In this document: positions 54,536-64,000 of the stretch, piece by piece | Layout: the number at the start of each line of letters is the position of its first letter | Numbering within the stretch: position 1 is the stretch's first letter | NCBI GenBank assembly: GCA_964023275.1 | Contig: OZ029921.1 | Span: 4,410,455 to 4,474,454, forward strand | DNA length: 64,000 bases | From: Norana najaformis | Taxonomy: Eukaryota; Annelida; Clitellata; Crassiclitellata; Hormogastridae | Reading direction: 5' to 3' | The notes under the pieces: generated by a model | Databases searched by the model: none | What the model saw: the letters and a program-made list of their open reading frames with translations, nothing else | Told to the model about the DNA's origin: nothing | Program-made: the position numbers and the translations under genes

Positions 54536-54650
54536 CATGGTCATCTGACACCTGGTCATCTGACACCTGGTCATCTGACACCTGGTCATCTGACACATGG
54601 TACATGGTCATCTGACACATGGTCATCTGACACCTGGTCATCTGACAGTT
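54536..54650. repeat. 15-bp tandem repeat
   Basis: Seven to eight copies of GGTCATCTGACACCT with one interruption (TGGTACATGG). Confidence 0.93.
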
Positions 54651-54784
54651 CTAAAACGTATGACTTACGATAAGCTTAGAATGTTGGGTTTTGGGCCGAC
54701 AGCGATTAAGTTATGAATTGTATTGTGAATTGATGAGAAGTGATGTACTCGGTAAAGTAATGTAAATCATCAACATTTTTCACC

Positions 54785-54905
54785 ACTGTAAAATGCTGCA
54801 TTAGAGAGACCAGCTTATCTATCGGTGCTTAGTCAAATGAAATCCGTAAAGCCAGGTTGTTGGGTCAGTTTTGGTGCCAGGTTGAAATCTGGAGAGCTTA
54901 AGACA
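54785..54905 (-). mobile_element. ATTACGA-tailed SINE-like repeat, decayed fragment
   Basis: GAGACCAGCTTATCTATCGG and GGTGCTTAGTCAAATGAAAT match the inverted middle of the family. Tail and head are not recognisable. Confidence 0.5.
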
Positions 54906-55204
54906 AGGACCCTGTCAGATGCTAAGACGGAAAGTGTTTATAGTGTGTGGATACTGGAAGGTTGTGAAAGAAGTGAATACGGATGCAACAACTGAGGAGT
55001 TCAGTTGGGACTTTTGAGTCTGAAAAGAAATCAGATGAGGAGTGAAGAACAGTTCACTCATTCTCCACCTGTCGGAGAACAGTGACAAGTGGTGAATGAG
55101 TGAGTTGTTGGGAGTCTTTTGGAAGTTCATTCCTTAGAACTTCAAGGCAGAGATCAAATATGACTGGTTTAGACTGCATCAGATAAAATTTGACAGAATG
55201 CCAG

Positions 55205-55425
55205 TGTTTATCTCCTTCTTCTTCTTATCTCTCCACTCCAATCCCAAACATCACTCACCCTAGCTGCCACGGTGTCTCTCTGCCTGACATTTGGATCTTG
55301 ACCTGGAACCGAACCCTTTTTGCCTATCGATTTTGTTTTGACTGAGCGCCTGTGAATAAGCTGGTCCCCGTGATGTGGCTTTTGTTGGATGTTATCGAAA
55401 TCTCGAGATTACGATTACGCTTATG
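55205..55425 (+). mobile_element. ATTACGA-tailed SINE-like repeat, copy 7
   Basis: ATCTCCACTCCAATCCCAAA, GCCTATCGATTTTGTTTTGA, GTGAATAAGCTGGTCCCCGT and a CGAGATTACGATTACG tail. Nearly full length, lying just beyond the 3' end of the GDF8/11-like gene. Confidence 0.85.
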
Positions 55426-55510
55426 AGTTGAAATGTAAAGAGCTAACAAGAAACACATTACTGTATTGTGTCATATTGTATTACATTGTTTTGCATTGTA
55501 TCATATTGCA

Positions 55511-55516
55511 TTTATT
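55511..55516 (-). terminator. Candidate poly(A) signal of the GDF8/11-like gene
   Basis: AATAAA on the minus strand, about 290 bp beyond the stop codon, in an A/T-rich ATTGTATT-type stretch. It is the nearest canonical hexamer I noticed, but the local low complexity weakens the call. Confidence 0.3.
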
Positions 55517-55805
55517 ATATTGTATTGTTAGTGCTGTGTTGCATTTTATCATACTGCATTGTGTTGTATTGCATTGGTATTGTTTGGGGCAGAAGTTGCC
55601 TGTCGCATGGGCGTCGTACGCATGCGCGAAAATGCACAGATAAAAGCATACCTCCCGGCAGAGACAGACGGACGGGCGGACGACACAAACCGCCATTTTG
55701 TATGTCATGCATGCTGTTGGAACCGAACTTGGGCGGAGCCAGAGAGATGACCGATTGCAAGCGGGCACGCCGTCCCTCGGCTCCCCACTCGGCGATGCCA
55801 CCGCC

Positions 55806-56195
55806 CTACGAGCATCCGCACTGGTCTACGACCATTCCAGGCAGACGACCGTAAACGATGTTCATGTAATCGTCATAGTAGAGCATCGAGATGGCGGAGA
55901 CCTTGCGAGGCGAGCAGCACGGGCCGCCAGCCGTCCCGGGGATCCTGTTCGCCTGTGAGGCGAGGTTCGTGTGCGGGTAGCGCTGGTAGTAGTAGAAGGG
56001 ACATTCGCCGGAGCAGTAGTAGGCTGAGTAGCGCTTCGGGACGATGACCCAGTCCCAGCGGAACAGCTCGAAGTCGACCGTGAGCGGGTAGCGGCAGCAG
56101 CGGCTCTCGGCGCTGTTCTCGTCACAGTCGAGGTCGATGGTTCGCCTCGGACGAGAGGTGCCCTGGTCCCGGACATGGATCTCCAGGTAGGGCTT
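55806..56195 (-). CDS. MSTN/GDF11: GDF8/11-like exon 3 (cleavage site and mature ligand)
   Basis: Acceptor CTTACCGCAG precedes 56195 on the minus strand; 129 codons and a stop. [18 protein letters not shown] leads to the furin site RPRR. The mature chain has [54 protein letters not shown] and MVVDQCGCS. These are the cysteine-knot residues plus the two extra N-terminal cysteines typical of GDF8/11 and activin-like ligands. Compared with human, the finger-1 tip ([12 protein letters not shown]) and the GTAGGPCC loop are the most divergent. Confidence 0.98.
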   Translation of the reverse strand, partial: KPYLEIHVRDQGTSRPRRTIDLDCDENSAESRCCRYPLTVDFELFRWDWVIVPKRYSAYYCSGECPFYYYQRYPHTNLASQANRIPGTAGGPCCSPRKVSAISMLYYDDYMNIVYGRLPGMVVDQCGCS

Positions 56196-59100
56196 CTGCG
56201 GTAAGACAACACGACTGACTGACGGTAATTTACGCTTCTTCATATCATATAGTATAGGCACTCTTGTAGAACCGCTCTAGATAATTATAATCGGTAAAAT
56301 CTAGTTTTCAGCACAGTAGCGCTATGTAAGCCTTTTACAGTGTGCATTACACTAATGTTTTGCTACATAATGTATTACACCAATCGATGCTATGCTATGC
56401 AGTGCTATGCTAAGCAATGTTATGCTATGCAGTGCTATGCTAAGCAATGCTATGCTATAATATGTGAAGAAAATCAGTACGAAGAGTATTTGCATGCTTG
56501 ACTTTGTGCCTATGTACATTTGTTCCTGTGCACTTGTAAGTGTATTTGTATGCTTAAGTATATGTTTGTGTGTGTTTATGGGTGTGTGTGTGTCAATGTG
56601 TACATCTATGCCTATGCTTCGTGTATGTTTATGTTCAATTTTTTCCGATTCGATCATTTTTTTATTGCCACCTATAATAACAATCAAACCCACCAATCAA
56701 CCCACCCAGAGTGATAAGAGTACACACATTCCCAGATACAAAAGGAAGCAAAAAGGCTGCTCCAAAGGAATAAAATGCCGCTAAATAAAGATACCTATGA
56801 TATGATACAAGATATGAATGAGTAATCTGAGAAATACCAGTTACAAGAATCGAAACAACAGAACACAAAACGATGATAAACAGATTAAATAACTTTAATT
56901 AGTAAAATTTAATGAGTAAAAAACGATGATAAACAGATTAATTAACTTTAATTAGTAAAATTTAATTAGTAAAAAACGATGATAAACAGATTAATTAACT
57001 TTAATTAGTTAAATTTAATTAGTAAAAAACGATGATAAACAGATTAATTAACTTTAATTAGTAAAATTTAATTAGTAAAAAACGATGATAAACAGATTAA
57101 TTAACTTTAATTAGTAGATATTGTGTTCACATAAACACACATATGCTTCTTAAATATCTGTAAATTGGACAGACTACGAATATCCAGAGGCAGACTATTC
57201 CAGTAAGAATGGTCCACGCATTAATAGAAAACATCATAATGTCGATTCGAGCAAACTCACAGTAATATTTATCCTCAGCTCTAGTAAGGTAAGTGTGGTG
57301 CTCAGACGAAGCTATCAAGTAGTCATTGAAGGAAGATAATGTTCATACCGGTACATGAATTTTAAATTTTAAAATTAATTATTTTAAATCTATTAATATG
57401 TGTACATGTGTGCCTATGTGTATGTTTATGTGCATGTGTCTGTGTATGTCTGTGTGTATGCGTGCTGATGTATATTAGTGTCTAAGTGTATGTCTGTGTG
57501 TATGTACAAGTGTCCGTGTCTGCAAGTGTGTGCATGTAAGTGAGTGCACTCACCAGCACTTCTTCTTCTTGGTTTTGCGGATTGATGATGGCAAGCGGTT
57601 CACCCCTTCCATCAGACGCCTGGACGATGATTCCATATGACATGTTGATCTGCGACACCCAATTCTCGACGTACGTCTTCATGTTGAAAACGAACCACTG
57701 GCCCGTGTCGGTCAGCTCGTTCAGGTAGACCTTCTTCTTGTGCAGAAGCACCCTGTCCTGTGCGGGAAGACGCCCCAGGCGGTAGAGTAGGATCCAGGTG
57801 GCGATGAGGCTCGTGTTGACTCGTGGCCGGCGGATGAATATGCCGAGCGAGGCGTTGACGATCTGTTGGTGCGCCATGTCGGCCGTGAAGTTGAAGTTGA
57901 AGACGTTGCTCGTGTTTCCGGCGACCTCCGGTGGCGCTAAATAAATCAGACAACAGCTGATTCAGTTTCTGGTTGACTGACTGAATGAATGAAGGAAGGC
58001 ATGACTGACTGACTGACTGAATAAATAACTGATGCAGTGAGTGAGTGAGCAAGGGTGAGTGGGTCGGCGGGTTTGTGGGTGAGAGTGGGAGTGGGAGTTA
58101 GTGAATGAGTGAGTGAGGGAGGGAGGGAGGAGTGATTTGTTCAGAGTGAGAGAGAGAGAGTGAGTGAGTGAGAGTGAGTGAGTGAGAGAGAGAGAGTGAG
58201 TGAGAGAGAGAGAGTGAGTGAGTGAGTGGGTGATTTGTTCGTCTATTTGTATGTGCAAACACTACAAAAGGAATCCCAAACATAAGTAGTATTTGCCCGT
58301 TTCTCTAAACTCCTACAATCTACTGAACTTCTGCTCCCTACTTCCTCCTCTTTACCCTCCCCATCCTCTACTGTCCGGGATCTTGGAATCATGCTTGACT
58401 CAACACTCTCTCTCAAACCTCATATAGCTGCAATTTCTCAAATGTGCTTGTTTCACCTCAGAATAATCCGACAACTTCGCTCTACTCTAGATTCAGCATC
58501 GCTGAAAATGCTAATACACAGCCTTATTCTTACAAGACTCGACTACTGCAACTCAATACTCTATGGTCTTCCTGAGTGCACACTTCTTCCCCTAACTAAA
58601 ATACTACACCAGGCTGCACGACTGTGTCTTGGACTTTCATACCGAGGTCACATCACTCCTGCCCTTCGTTCTCTACACTGGCTTCCAGTATGTGAGCGTA
58701 TCCGCTTCAAGCTGGCTCTCTTCATCTTCAAAGCACGTTCAAATCATCTGCCATCCTATTTATCTTCCATGGTTACATCTTGTAACTCTGTTGAAGACCG
58801 ATCCTTTCTTCCGTCAGCATCTGCTGGAAAGTATATTGTTCCGGGTACACGTCTTGTCTTTGGCCGGCGTTCATTCACAGTTGCTGGTACCTCCATCTGG
58901 AACTCTCTACCTCCTTATGTTCGTGACTCTCCTACTGAGGCTGTCTTTCGCTCTAACCTGAAAACTTACCTCTTCCAGTCTGCTTATGGTTCTTAGTGCT
59001 TCACTTAAACCGGCTTCAAGTGCACTTCTGAACTTTGTAGGGAGGGCATTAACAAATTTTAGTTGTATTGTACTGATCGTAATGTAATGATAACGTTGGA

Positions 59101-61124
59101 CAACGTACGTTGCGTGTGTGACGTAACATGTTTGATAAGCCACATAAAGTGATCGCGTGACAAAAATTTCATGGATAAACTTTCCAGGCTGCCCTTTGAA
59201 CCTGTGGATATCAGGTGCAGCTCTGCGGTTTAACTGGCTTCCAATTGCTCTTGAGATATAACCGGCCCCTGTAACAACACCTGAGATTTAAATGACCCTT
59301 CCTATTGCACCTGAGATTTAAATGGCCCTTCCTACTGCACCTGAGATTTCAAGAGCTCTTTCTATTATACCTGATATTTAAAAGGCTGTTACTGACACTC
59401 CTAAGATCTAAATGACCCATATACTTTACAAATTTATACCTTATATGTAATTCTCATATAAACATATATACATCTAAGTAATACCTGTAAATACCTATTA
59501 TATACCTATCTGTATCTATGCCAATTTATACCTATGTAATGGCTGCATTACCTGCATTATACCTGTCTGCTACCATATTTACCTACATAATGATTAAATG
59601 TTACCTGTATACTACCATTACATTCCGATTGTAAACCGATGTAATCTCAATATATACCTGTGTCATATCATTACATACCTATCTAATCCAAATTTATACC
59701 TATTTAATGACTACTTACAGTTACTGATACTTCTTTTACCCACAAATACCAATATATACCTACATAATACTAATATAGATACCTGTGCAATACCAATGTA
59801 CATATTTACAGGCCTACATATATAAACATTTATTACTATTATCTATACCCATTTATTTCCTGCCTACAACAGTAGATACCAATGTACTAGCGCCTCCTAA
59901 TACCATATTTATATGTAATACCAATATAGATACCTCTGTGTAATATAGGTATCTGTCATGTTTTTCTGAACTGTGGACTGACCTTCTGGATATATCGACC
60001 TGATTGCGGCTTGGCTTTGGTGCGCCATCTGTTGATGCCTTGTGCATTAGACATTGGCACTTTAGAAGTTACTAATTATTATTATTATGCAATACCATTA
60101 TATATACCTATTTAAATACCTTTATATATCCAAACAATACAAATATATTTATACCATTGTAATTGTAATTTGAAATTTATGTAGCGCCTCCTGATACCGT
60201 ACTTATATATCTATTTAAATACCATTATATACACATATTTAAATACCTCTATATATTCGTATACACAATACCAATATATATACATTTGTAAGGGTTATAT
60301 ATATGTATACACAATACCAATATATATATATATATATATGTATACACAATACTAATATATATATACTTTTGTATGTGTATATACCTTTGTAAATATATAC
60401 CTTTTGTTTTGTAATTTTAATTTGAAATTTATGTAGTGCCTCCTAATACCATATTTATATACATGTTTAAATACCATTATATATACATATTTAAAGACCT
60501 CTATATATGCTTCTATACACAATTCCAATATATATATATAAGTATTTTTTAATTGTAATTTGAAATTTATGTAGCGCCTCCTATTACCCTATTTAAATAG
60601 CATATTTAAATACCTGGCTGAGCGAAGACGATGACTCTGATCGTCGTGGCGTATGAGTCATCGACCTCGACCTCGTGAACTCTGGCCAGCTCATCTTCGA
60701 CGCGCGAGTCGTTCTGGAACGTGTAGTGTTCCATGATCTTCTGGAGCTGCGGAATGTCCGGCAGGCGTCTTCCGGTCACGTTGGGCGGGTTGCTCAGTCT
60801 CAGCTTCCGCAGGATGTCCGCCTTGATCGACTCTATCCGATAGCTGCGCTTCACATCGCGGACGCTGCAATGCGTGCAGTTTGCCGACGACGAGCCATTT
60901 CGCACGTCGTCCGATACGTTTTCATCGTCCATCGTCGTTACTGACCGGCGCGCTAGCCGGGCCTCGACCTCGGGGTCCCTGGCGGCCCTTGAGGCGTCCG
61001 TGGGCGCCCGGGGCCGTTGACTGCGCGTGCCAGAATGGTGGCGATCGGCTTCAGAGGACGAGATGGCGACCATGACGAGGACCGAGATGAAGAGGTCCAA
61101 CCGTCGAATTCGACGCAGTGGCAT
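55806..61124 (-). CDS. MSTN/GDF11: Myostatin/GDF11-type TGF-beta ligand (three-exon overview)
   Basis: Secreted TGF-beta superfamily ligand of the GDF8/GDF11 subfamily. In vertebrates these bind activin type II receptors and signal through SMAD2/3. Exons at 61124-60614, 57936-57554 and 56195-55806 join with consistent phases (1, then 0), giving about 427 residues. Domains are a signal peptide (hydrophobic 11-24), an LAP-type propeptide, an RPRR furin site at 313-316 and a mature chain of 111 residues. The mature chain has nine cysteines and ends DQCGCS. Three exons, with the last holding the whole mature ligand, is the classic myostatin structure. One gene here probably represents the single invertebrate GDF8/11 orthologue; that is inference. 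Intron 1 holds a LINE 3' end and GAGT repeats. Intron 2 holds a 53-bp tandem repeat. Confidence 0.96.
56383..56462. repeat. TGCTATGC tandem repeat
   Basis: GCTATGCAGTGCTATGCTAA-type units, three copies, about 190 bp past the start of GDF8/11-like exon 3 in intron 2. Confidence 0.8.
56871..57118. repeat. 53-bp tandem repeat in GDF8/11-like intron 2
   Basis: CGATGATAAACAGATTAA recurs at 56871, 56924, 56977, 57030 and 57083, exactly 53 bp apart, with almost no divergence. Confidence 0.95.
57554..57936 (-). CDS. MSTN/GDF11: GDF8/11-like exon 2 (propeptide)
   Basis: Acceptor ATTTATTTAG precedes 57936 on the minus strand and donor GTGAGT follows CTG at 57554. Two bases complete the codon from exon 1, then 127 codons follow. 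The reading is [20 protein letters not shown] near the start and [20 protein letters not shown] in the middle, corresponding to human TGIWQSIDVKTVLQNWLKQ. It is the arm/straitjacket region of the latency-associated propeptide. Length 383 nt, about that of vertebrate myostatin exon 2. Confidence 0.94.
57955..58240. repeat. GAGT/GACT microsatellite in GDF8/11-like intron 1
   Basis: TGACTGAC, then GAGTGAGT and GAGAGA words starting about 20 bp before exon 2's acceptor. Confidence 0.92.
58290..59095 (+). mobile_element. L2/CR1-like LINE 3' end in intron 1 of the GDF8/11-like gene
   Basis: Open from about 58300 to the stop at 58994-58996. It reads [55 protein letters not shown] and [20 protein letters not shown], ending [12 protein letters not shown]. 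This is the post-RT part of an L2/CR1 ORF2, on the strand opposite to the host gene. The RT domain is missing (5' truncation). A short 3'UTR ends in GTAATGTAATGATAA. Confidence 0.85.
59255..59415. repeat. ~37-bp tandem repeat in GDF8/11-like intron 1
   Basis: Four units of CACCTGAGATTTAAATGGCC plus CTTCCTATTG with growing divergence to the right. Confidence 0.85.
59415..60613. other. GDF8/11-like intron 1, AT-rich repeat mosaic
   Basis: Words such as ACCTATTTAAATACC and CAATACCAATATATAT are repeated irregularly. AATTTGAAATTTATGTAGCG recurs at 60168, 60420 and 60560, a SINE-tail family. No exon found. Confidence 0.6.
59968..60085 (+). mobile_element. Solo LINE 3'UTR copy
   Basis: Matches the 3'UTR at 43845-43970: GACCTTCTGGATAT, CGACCTGATTG, GTTGATGCCTTGTGCATTAG, then an ATT-rich tail. 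It is a severely 5'-truncated insertion or a SINE using the LINE tail. Confidence 0.75.
60614..61124 (-). CDS. MSTN/GDF11: GDF8/11-like exon 1 (signal peptide and N-terminal propeptide)
   Basis: Start ATG at 61124; donor GTATTT follows CAGCCAG at 60614, phase 1. Residues 1-24 are a short basic stretch plus hydrophobic core, a signal peptide. Residues ~25-80 are Arg-rich and low in complexity, longer than in human myostatin. Then comes NCTHC, followed by [15 protein letters not shown], matching human RIEAIKIQILSKLRL, the propeptide alpha-1 helix that masks the ligand. Sequons at NVS, NGS, NCT, NVT and NDS suggest N-glycosylation. A longer ORF in another frame overlaps this start (see the uORF). 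Confidence 0.93.
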
Positions 61125-61329
61125 AGCGGGCGAGTGCGGGCTTGGCGACGACGGTGTATGTAGTTCGATTCCCGCCTAGGTACGGCTCGTAAGTGGCATA
61201 GAAGAAGTACGTCGTGTTGCTATAGTGAGCACAGCTGAACGTCGCAGTTAAGTGGCCCAATCTGAGTACATACTGCGCCAAAGTGTCGTGCCTGCGATAG
61301 ATCAGGCGCTCAAAGGTTCCAAGTTCCAC
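61051..61329 (-). CDS. Upstream ORF overlapping the GDF8/11-like start codon
   Basis: A 92-codon ORF starts at 61329 and ends at 61051. It passes over the main ATG (61124) in another frame by about 74 nt. It lies between the TATA box and the main start, so it should be in the 5' leader. If used, it would suppress initiation at 61124. Its predicted peptide has no recognised homology. It could be chance, since the leader is moderately GC-rich and open frames are easy there. Confidence 0.35.
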   Translation of the reverse strand: MELGTFERLIYRRHDTLAQYVLRLGHLTATFSCAHYSNTTYFFYATYEPYLGGNRTTYTVVAKPALARYATASNSTVGPLHLGPRHGRHLVL

Positions 61330-61478
61330 GATGCCACTGCCTCTGCAGCTGCAGCCCGTCGTAGGTGCTGCCGCTGGTGTCCGTGCACTTCGTTGCGTCT
61401 CTTTTGTTCGTTCGCTCGTTCGCTCCTTCGTTCGCTCAGCTGATACGAGGTTTTAGGTCGAGGCGTTTTCCTCTCGTC

Positions 61479-61486
61479 TATATATA
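61479..61486 (-). promoter_or_regulatory. TATA box of the GDF8/11-like gene
   Basis: TATATATA flanked by GC-rich sequence, reading CCCTATATATAGACG on the minus strand. A start site about 30 bp downstream (near 61450) would give a leader of about 325 nt. The motif is palindromic, so strand is inferred from the gene. Confidence 0.5.
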
Positions 61487-61629
61487 GGGTGCGCATGCAC
61501 TGCGCAGTGATACTACGACGCAAGGTGTCGCCAGAGTCGTTCGTGCAGGTAGCATGCGGAAGGATGTGGTAAGATTAAGTAAAACTGAGGCAAAAAAGAG
61601 GAGGAAAGGTGAGGTTAGATGGCGAATAA

Positions 61630-61892
61630 GGACATAGACTTCCACAAATCCTAACCTGATTCTTCCTCTTCCCCTTTTCTCACTTTCCGGTTCAATTCCA
61701 AACACCATCCGCCGTAGCCGTCTGACTGCCTGCCGGCTCTACCCTGGGATCTTCACCTGGAACTGAATCTAACACTTGCTGCCTATCGATTCTGTTTTGA
61801 CTGAGCACTTGTGAATAAGCTGGTTCCTGCGACTTAGCTTTCGTTGGGCAGTGTAAAAATCTCGAGTTTACGATTACGATTTACGATTAATG
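61630..61892 (+). mobile_element. ATTACGA-tailed SINE-like repeat, copy 8
   Basis: TCCTCTTCCCCTTTTCTCAC start, CACCATCCGCCGTAGCCGTC, TGCCTATCGATTCTGTTTTG and a TTTACGATTACGATTTACG tail. It sits about 150 bp upstream of the GDF8/11-like TATA box. Confidence 0.85.
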
Positions 61893-62527
61893 CGCAGTGT
61901 AATGTTGAGCAAACCTCCAAATTTTTCAGCTCCACTAAAAAGCTTCGTCGTCGAGACCATCATATTACCAGACACCGTTGCAAAGAACAGTTTACTGTCC
62001 ACCAGACAGTATACGCCTAACCCCATATTCGCATGATCTGTGCTAATATTAGCGTCAAAGCTCACGCATCCAGACATCTGAGTATCCGGTTGGTCAGTCA
62101 CACGTTCTGTCATCTAATCTCCACTCAGGGTAAACCAGACAGACTGAGCCAGACAGACTGTGCTGCATACCTTGAGCTTTGCCTCGAGATATGAAAGTTA
62201 AAGCTGTCCGAAAGAAATTGCGATTCGAGGACTTCTACTCAGTAGTATGTGGACGTTACACTTGCTCGGCCAAACGGACCCCTACGTGTAACTCGGCTGT
62301 ATTATCTTTCGCTTTAAAAATTCACTTACAACGACAATAACGACAATACATGTAACAACAATAATAACAACAACGAAGACGACAACAACAATAATAATAA
62401 TATCAATGCTTTTGCCTTTCAAGGTACTTTTGCTCCACCAGATCTTGACGATTTCTAGCCGTCCCAGAATTTTTCATTCTCCTTTTAAATTTTTAAATCC
62501 TGAGGGATCATATATACAGCGGGTAAA

Positions 62528-62577
<50 letters not shown>

Positions 62578-62690
62578 GTAACTGCTAATGCGCAGATGTC
62601 TAATGCGCAAAGCATCAACCGATGGCGTTCCAAAGTCAGACCGCAATCAGGTCAATATCCAGAGGTTTTTCCATAGCGACCGAGTGGCCT
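62528..62690 (-). mobile_element. Solo LINE 3'UTR copy with (ATT)n tail
   Basis: The inverse of the 43845-43970 segment occupies about 62578-62690 (CTAATGCGCAAAGCATCAAC). A 50-bp ATT array (62528-62577) forms its 3' tail on the minus strand. Confidence 0.75.
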
Positions 62691-62815
62691 TGACCCAGCT
62701 CATTTTTCAGTTAATTAATCGGGTGAGATCCTTCACCACCGCTGCCCGTTTGAATGGGCGCCATGCCACTTAAGGTCCCCGTGTAGGGACCGTGCTATCC
62801 CGAGATAGATGTTAA
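62690..62815 (-). repeat. Dispersed repeat (GGGGACCTTAAAT family), copy 3
   Basis: Inverted: GGGTGAGATCCTTCACCACC and TTAAGGTCCCCGTGTAGGGA. It directly abuts the solo LINE 3'UTR at 62528-62690. Confidence 0.8.
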
Positions 62816-63165
62816 GGTAAGAAGCGAAGAAATCTTTCCTTAATCTTTCCTTTAGATTCCCCATTCAACAGCGATAGTCTTTTGGGGCTTACATTTATCG
62901 GCAGGGGCTACCATTAACTCCAGTTGTTCTTCAGACTTAGAGAATGGGGTTGTTAGAGCACCAAAAACCCCACCCCAATCTTTCGCTCTGTATTGGCCCC
63001 TGATTTCGTGTTTGTCGAGGGTAAGACTGATGACAAAGACAGTCGGAATGTGAACTTTTGATCTCCTAATCATTTCCTCTGCCCTGCCCTGCATGCTCTT
63101 CATGACAACTTCAGACTGAACTCGCGTCTACTACGCTGTCTAACAAATAAACTGCCTTATCTGTT

Positions 63166-63292
63166 AGATTTATTTATGAATTTATCAGTTAGATTTATTA
63201 ATTAATTTATTCGTTAGAATTATTTATTAATTTATCAGTTACATTTAGTTATTAATTTATTCGTTAGATTTATTTATTAATTCTTCAGTTAG
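63166..63292. repeat. 25-bp tandem repeat
   Basis: Five units of TAGATTTATTTATTAATTTA, ending alternately TCAGT and TTCGT, so the real period may be 50 bp. Confidence 0.85.
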
Positions 63293-63354
63293 CTGTATTT
63301 ACCCATTTCAGTTATATTTTATTTCATTTTATTCCATTTATGTTCAGATTATTG

Positions 63355-63525
63355 TGGTTGCAAGATATATGTATGTATGTACGCAGGTATGTATGTACGT
63401 ATGTATGTATGTATGCATATTGTATGTATGTGCAAATTTAAGTACGTACGTACTTATGTATGAATGCATGGATGCATGTATGGATGCATGCATGTATGTA
63501 TGTACGTACGTATCTATATGTACGT
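63355..63525. repeat. TATG/TACG microsatellite
   Basis: (TATG)n mixed with TACG and CATG. Confidence 0.92.
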
Positions 63526-63837
63526 CACATTCTTACATTTCTACGTATGCATAACCTAAGTATCATATGCCTTAGACTTAGTAAATTTGCAAACCTTTGT
63601 TTTTTAAACGTCTGGCTTTTGTTCCAGTTGAGCAACATGTTTATTATTTACCTCCTCACTCAACGACGTCTTTTATACCCAACCCCATACGTAACCCATC
63701 CCCACACGGCCACCATATGCATACTTCTTAAACCATTTTTAAGACCAAAAGCTGCAACTCAGAGAAAAGCTGTAGGAGCACGTGACTGGCTCGTGTCGGT
63801 CGCGCGCAAGGCATGCCGTGAACAGTAACCGCCAATA

Positions 63838-64000
<163 letters not shown>

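Noticed and set aside
62852..63103. 83-codon minus-strand ORF
   Set aside because: No motif, no splice context and no homology I can recognise; kept only as a possible remnant.

Overview
This is nuclear DNA from an animal, probably a marine bilaterian invertebrate. It holds intron-rich genes with GT-AG splicing, tRNA-derived SINEs, LINE fragments, hAT-like MITEs and kilobase-scale satellites. No operons, ribosome binding sites or bacterial-type genes are seen. The phylum cannot be fixed from this window. Both recognisable proteins are bilaterian families, and the intron positions of both match those of vertebrates.

Two genes are supported, and they converge. (1) A nuclear lamin on the + strand fills about 2.2-37.7 kb. 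Its first exon (head and coil 1A) must lie left of the window. Nine exons are secure (2260-25809) and run from coil 1B through the NLS and the Ig-like lamin-tail domain. Two further exons near 35.8 and 37.6 kb probably supply the C-terminus, and an AATAAA follows. Exon sizes match human LMNA closely. One intron appears to use a GC donor. (2) A myostatin/GDF11-type TGF-beta ligand on the - strand (61124 down to 55806) has the family's classic three exons. They encode about 427 residues with a signal peptide, propeptide, RPRR furin site and nine-cysteine ligand. A TATA box and an overlapping upstream ORF lie before its start.

Most of the rest is repetitive. Lamin intron 2 contains a 4.7 kb array of an 82-bp satellite, itself built from four ~20-bp sub-repeats and arranged in higher-order blocks. 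Intron 8 carries an L2/CR1-like LINE with one frameshift. Intron 10 carries hAT-like MITEs, one with an internal 108-bp tandem array, and a segmental duplication made after a MITE insertion. Between the genes lie a ~490-bp near-perfect palindrome (37850-38339) and a ~4 kb array of 38/39/42-bp repeats (38755-42720). That array stays open in several frames on both strands but shows no sign of being a gene. The right half (43-64 kb) is a mosaic of LINE 3' ends, SINE-like elements ending in ATTACGA-type tails, and microsatellites. It ends in a long TA tract at the window edge.

No new multi-gene system was found. The points most worth checking are the lamin C-terminus (tandem donor, Cys-Cys end, no clear CaaX box), the GC-AG intron, the giant foldback, and the two higher-order satellites.
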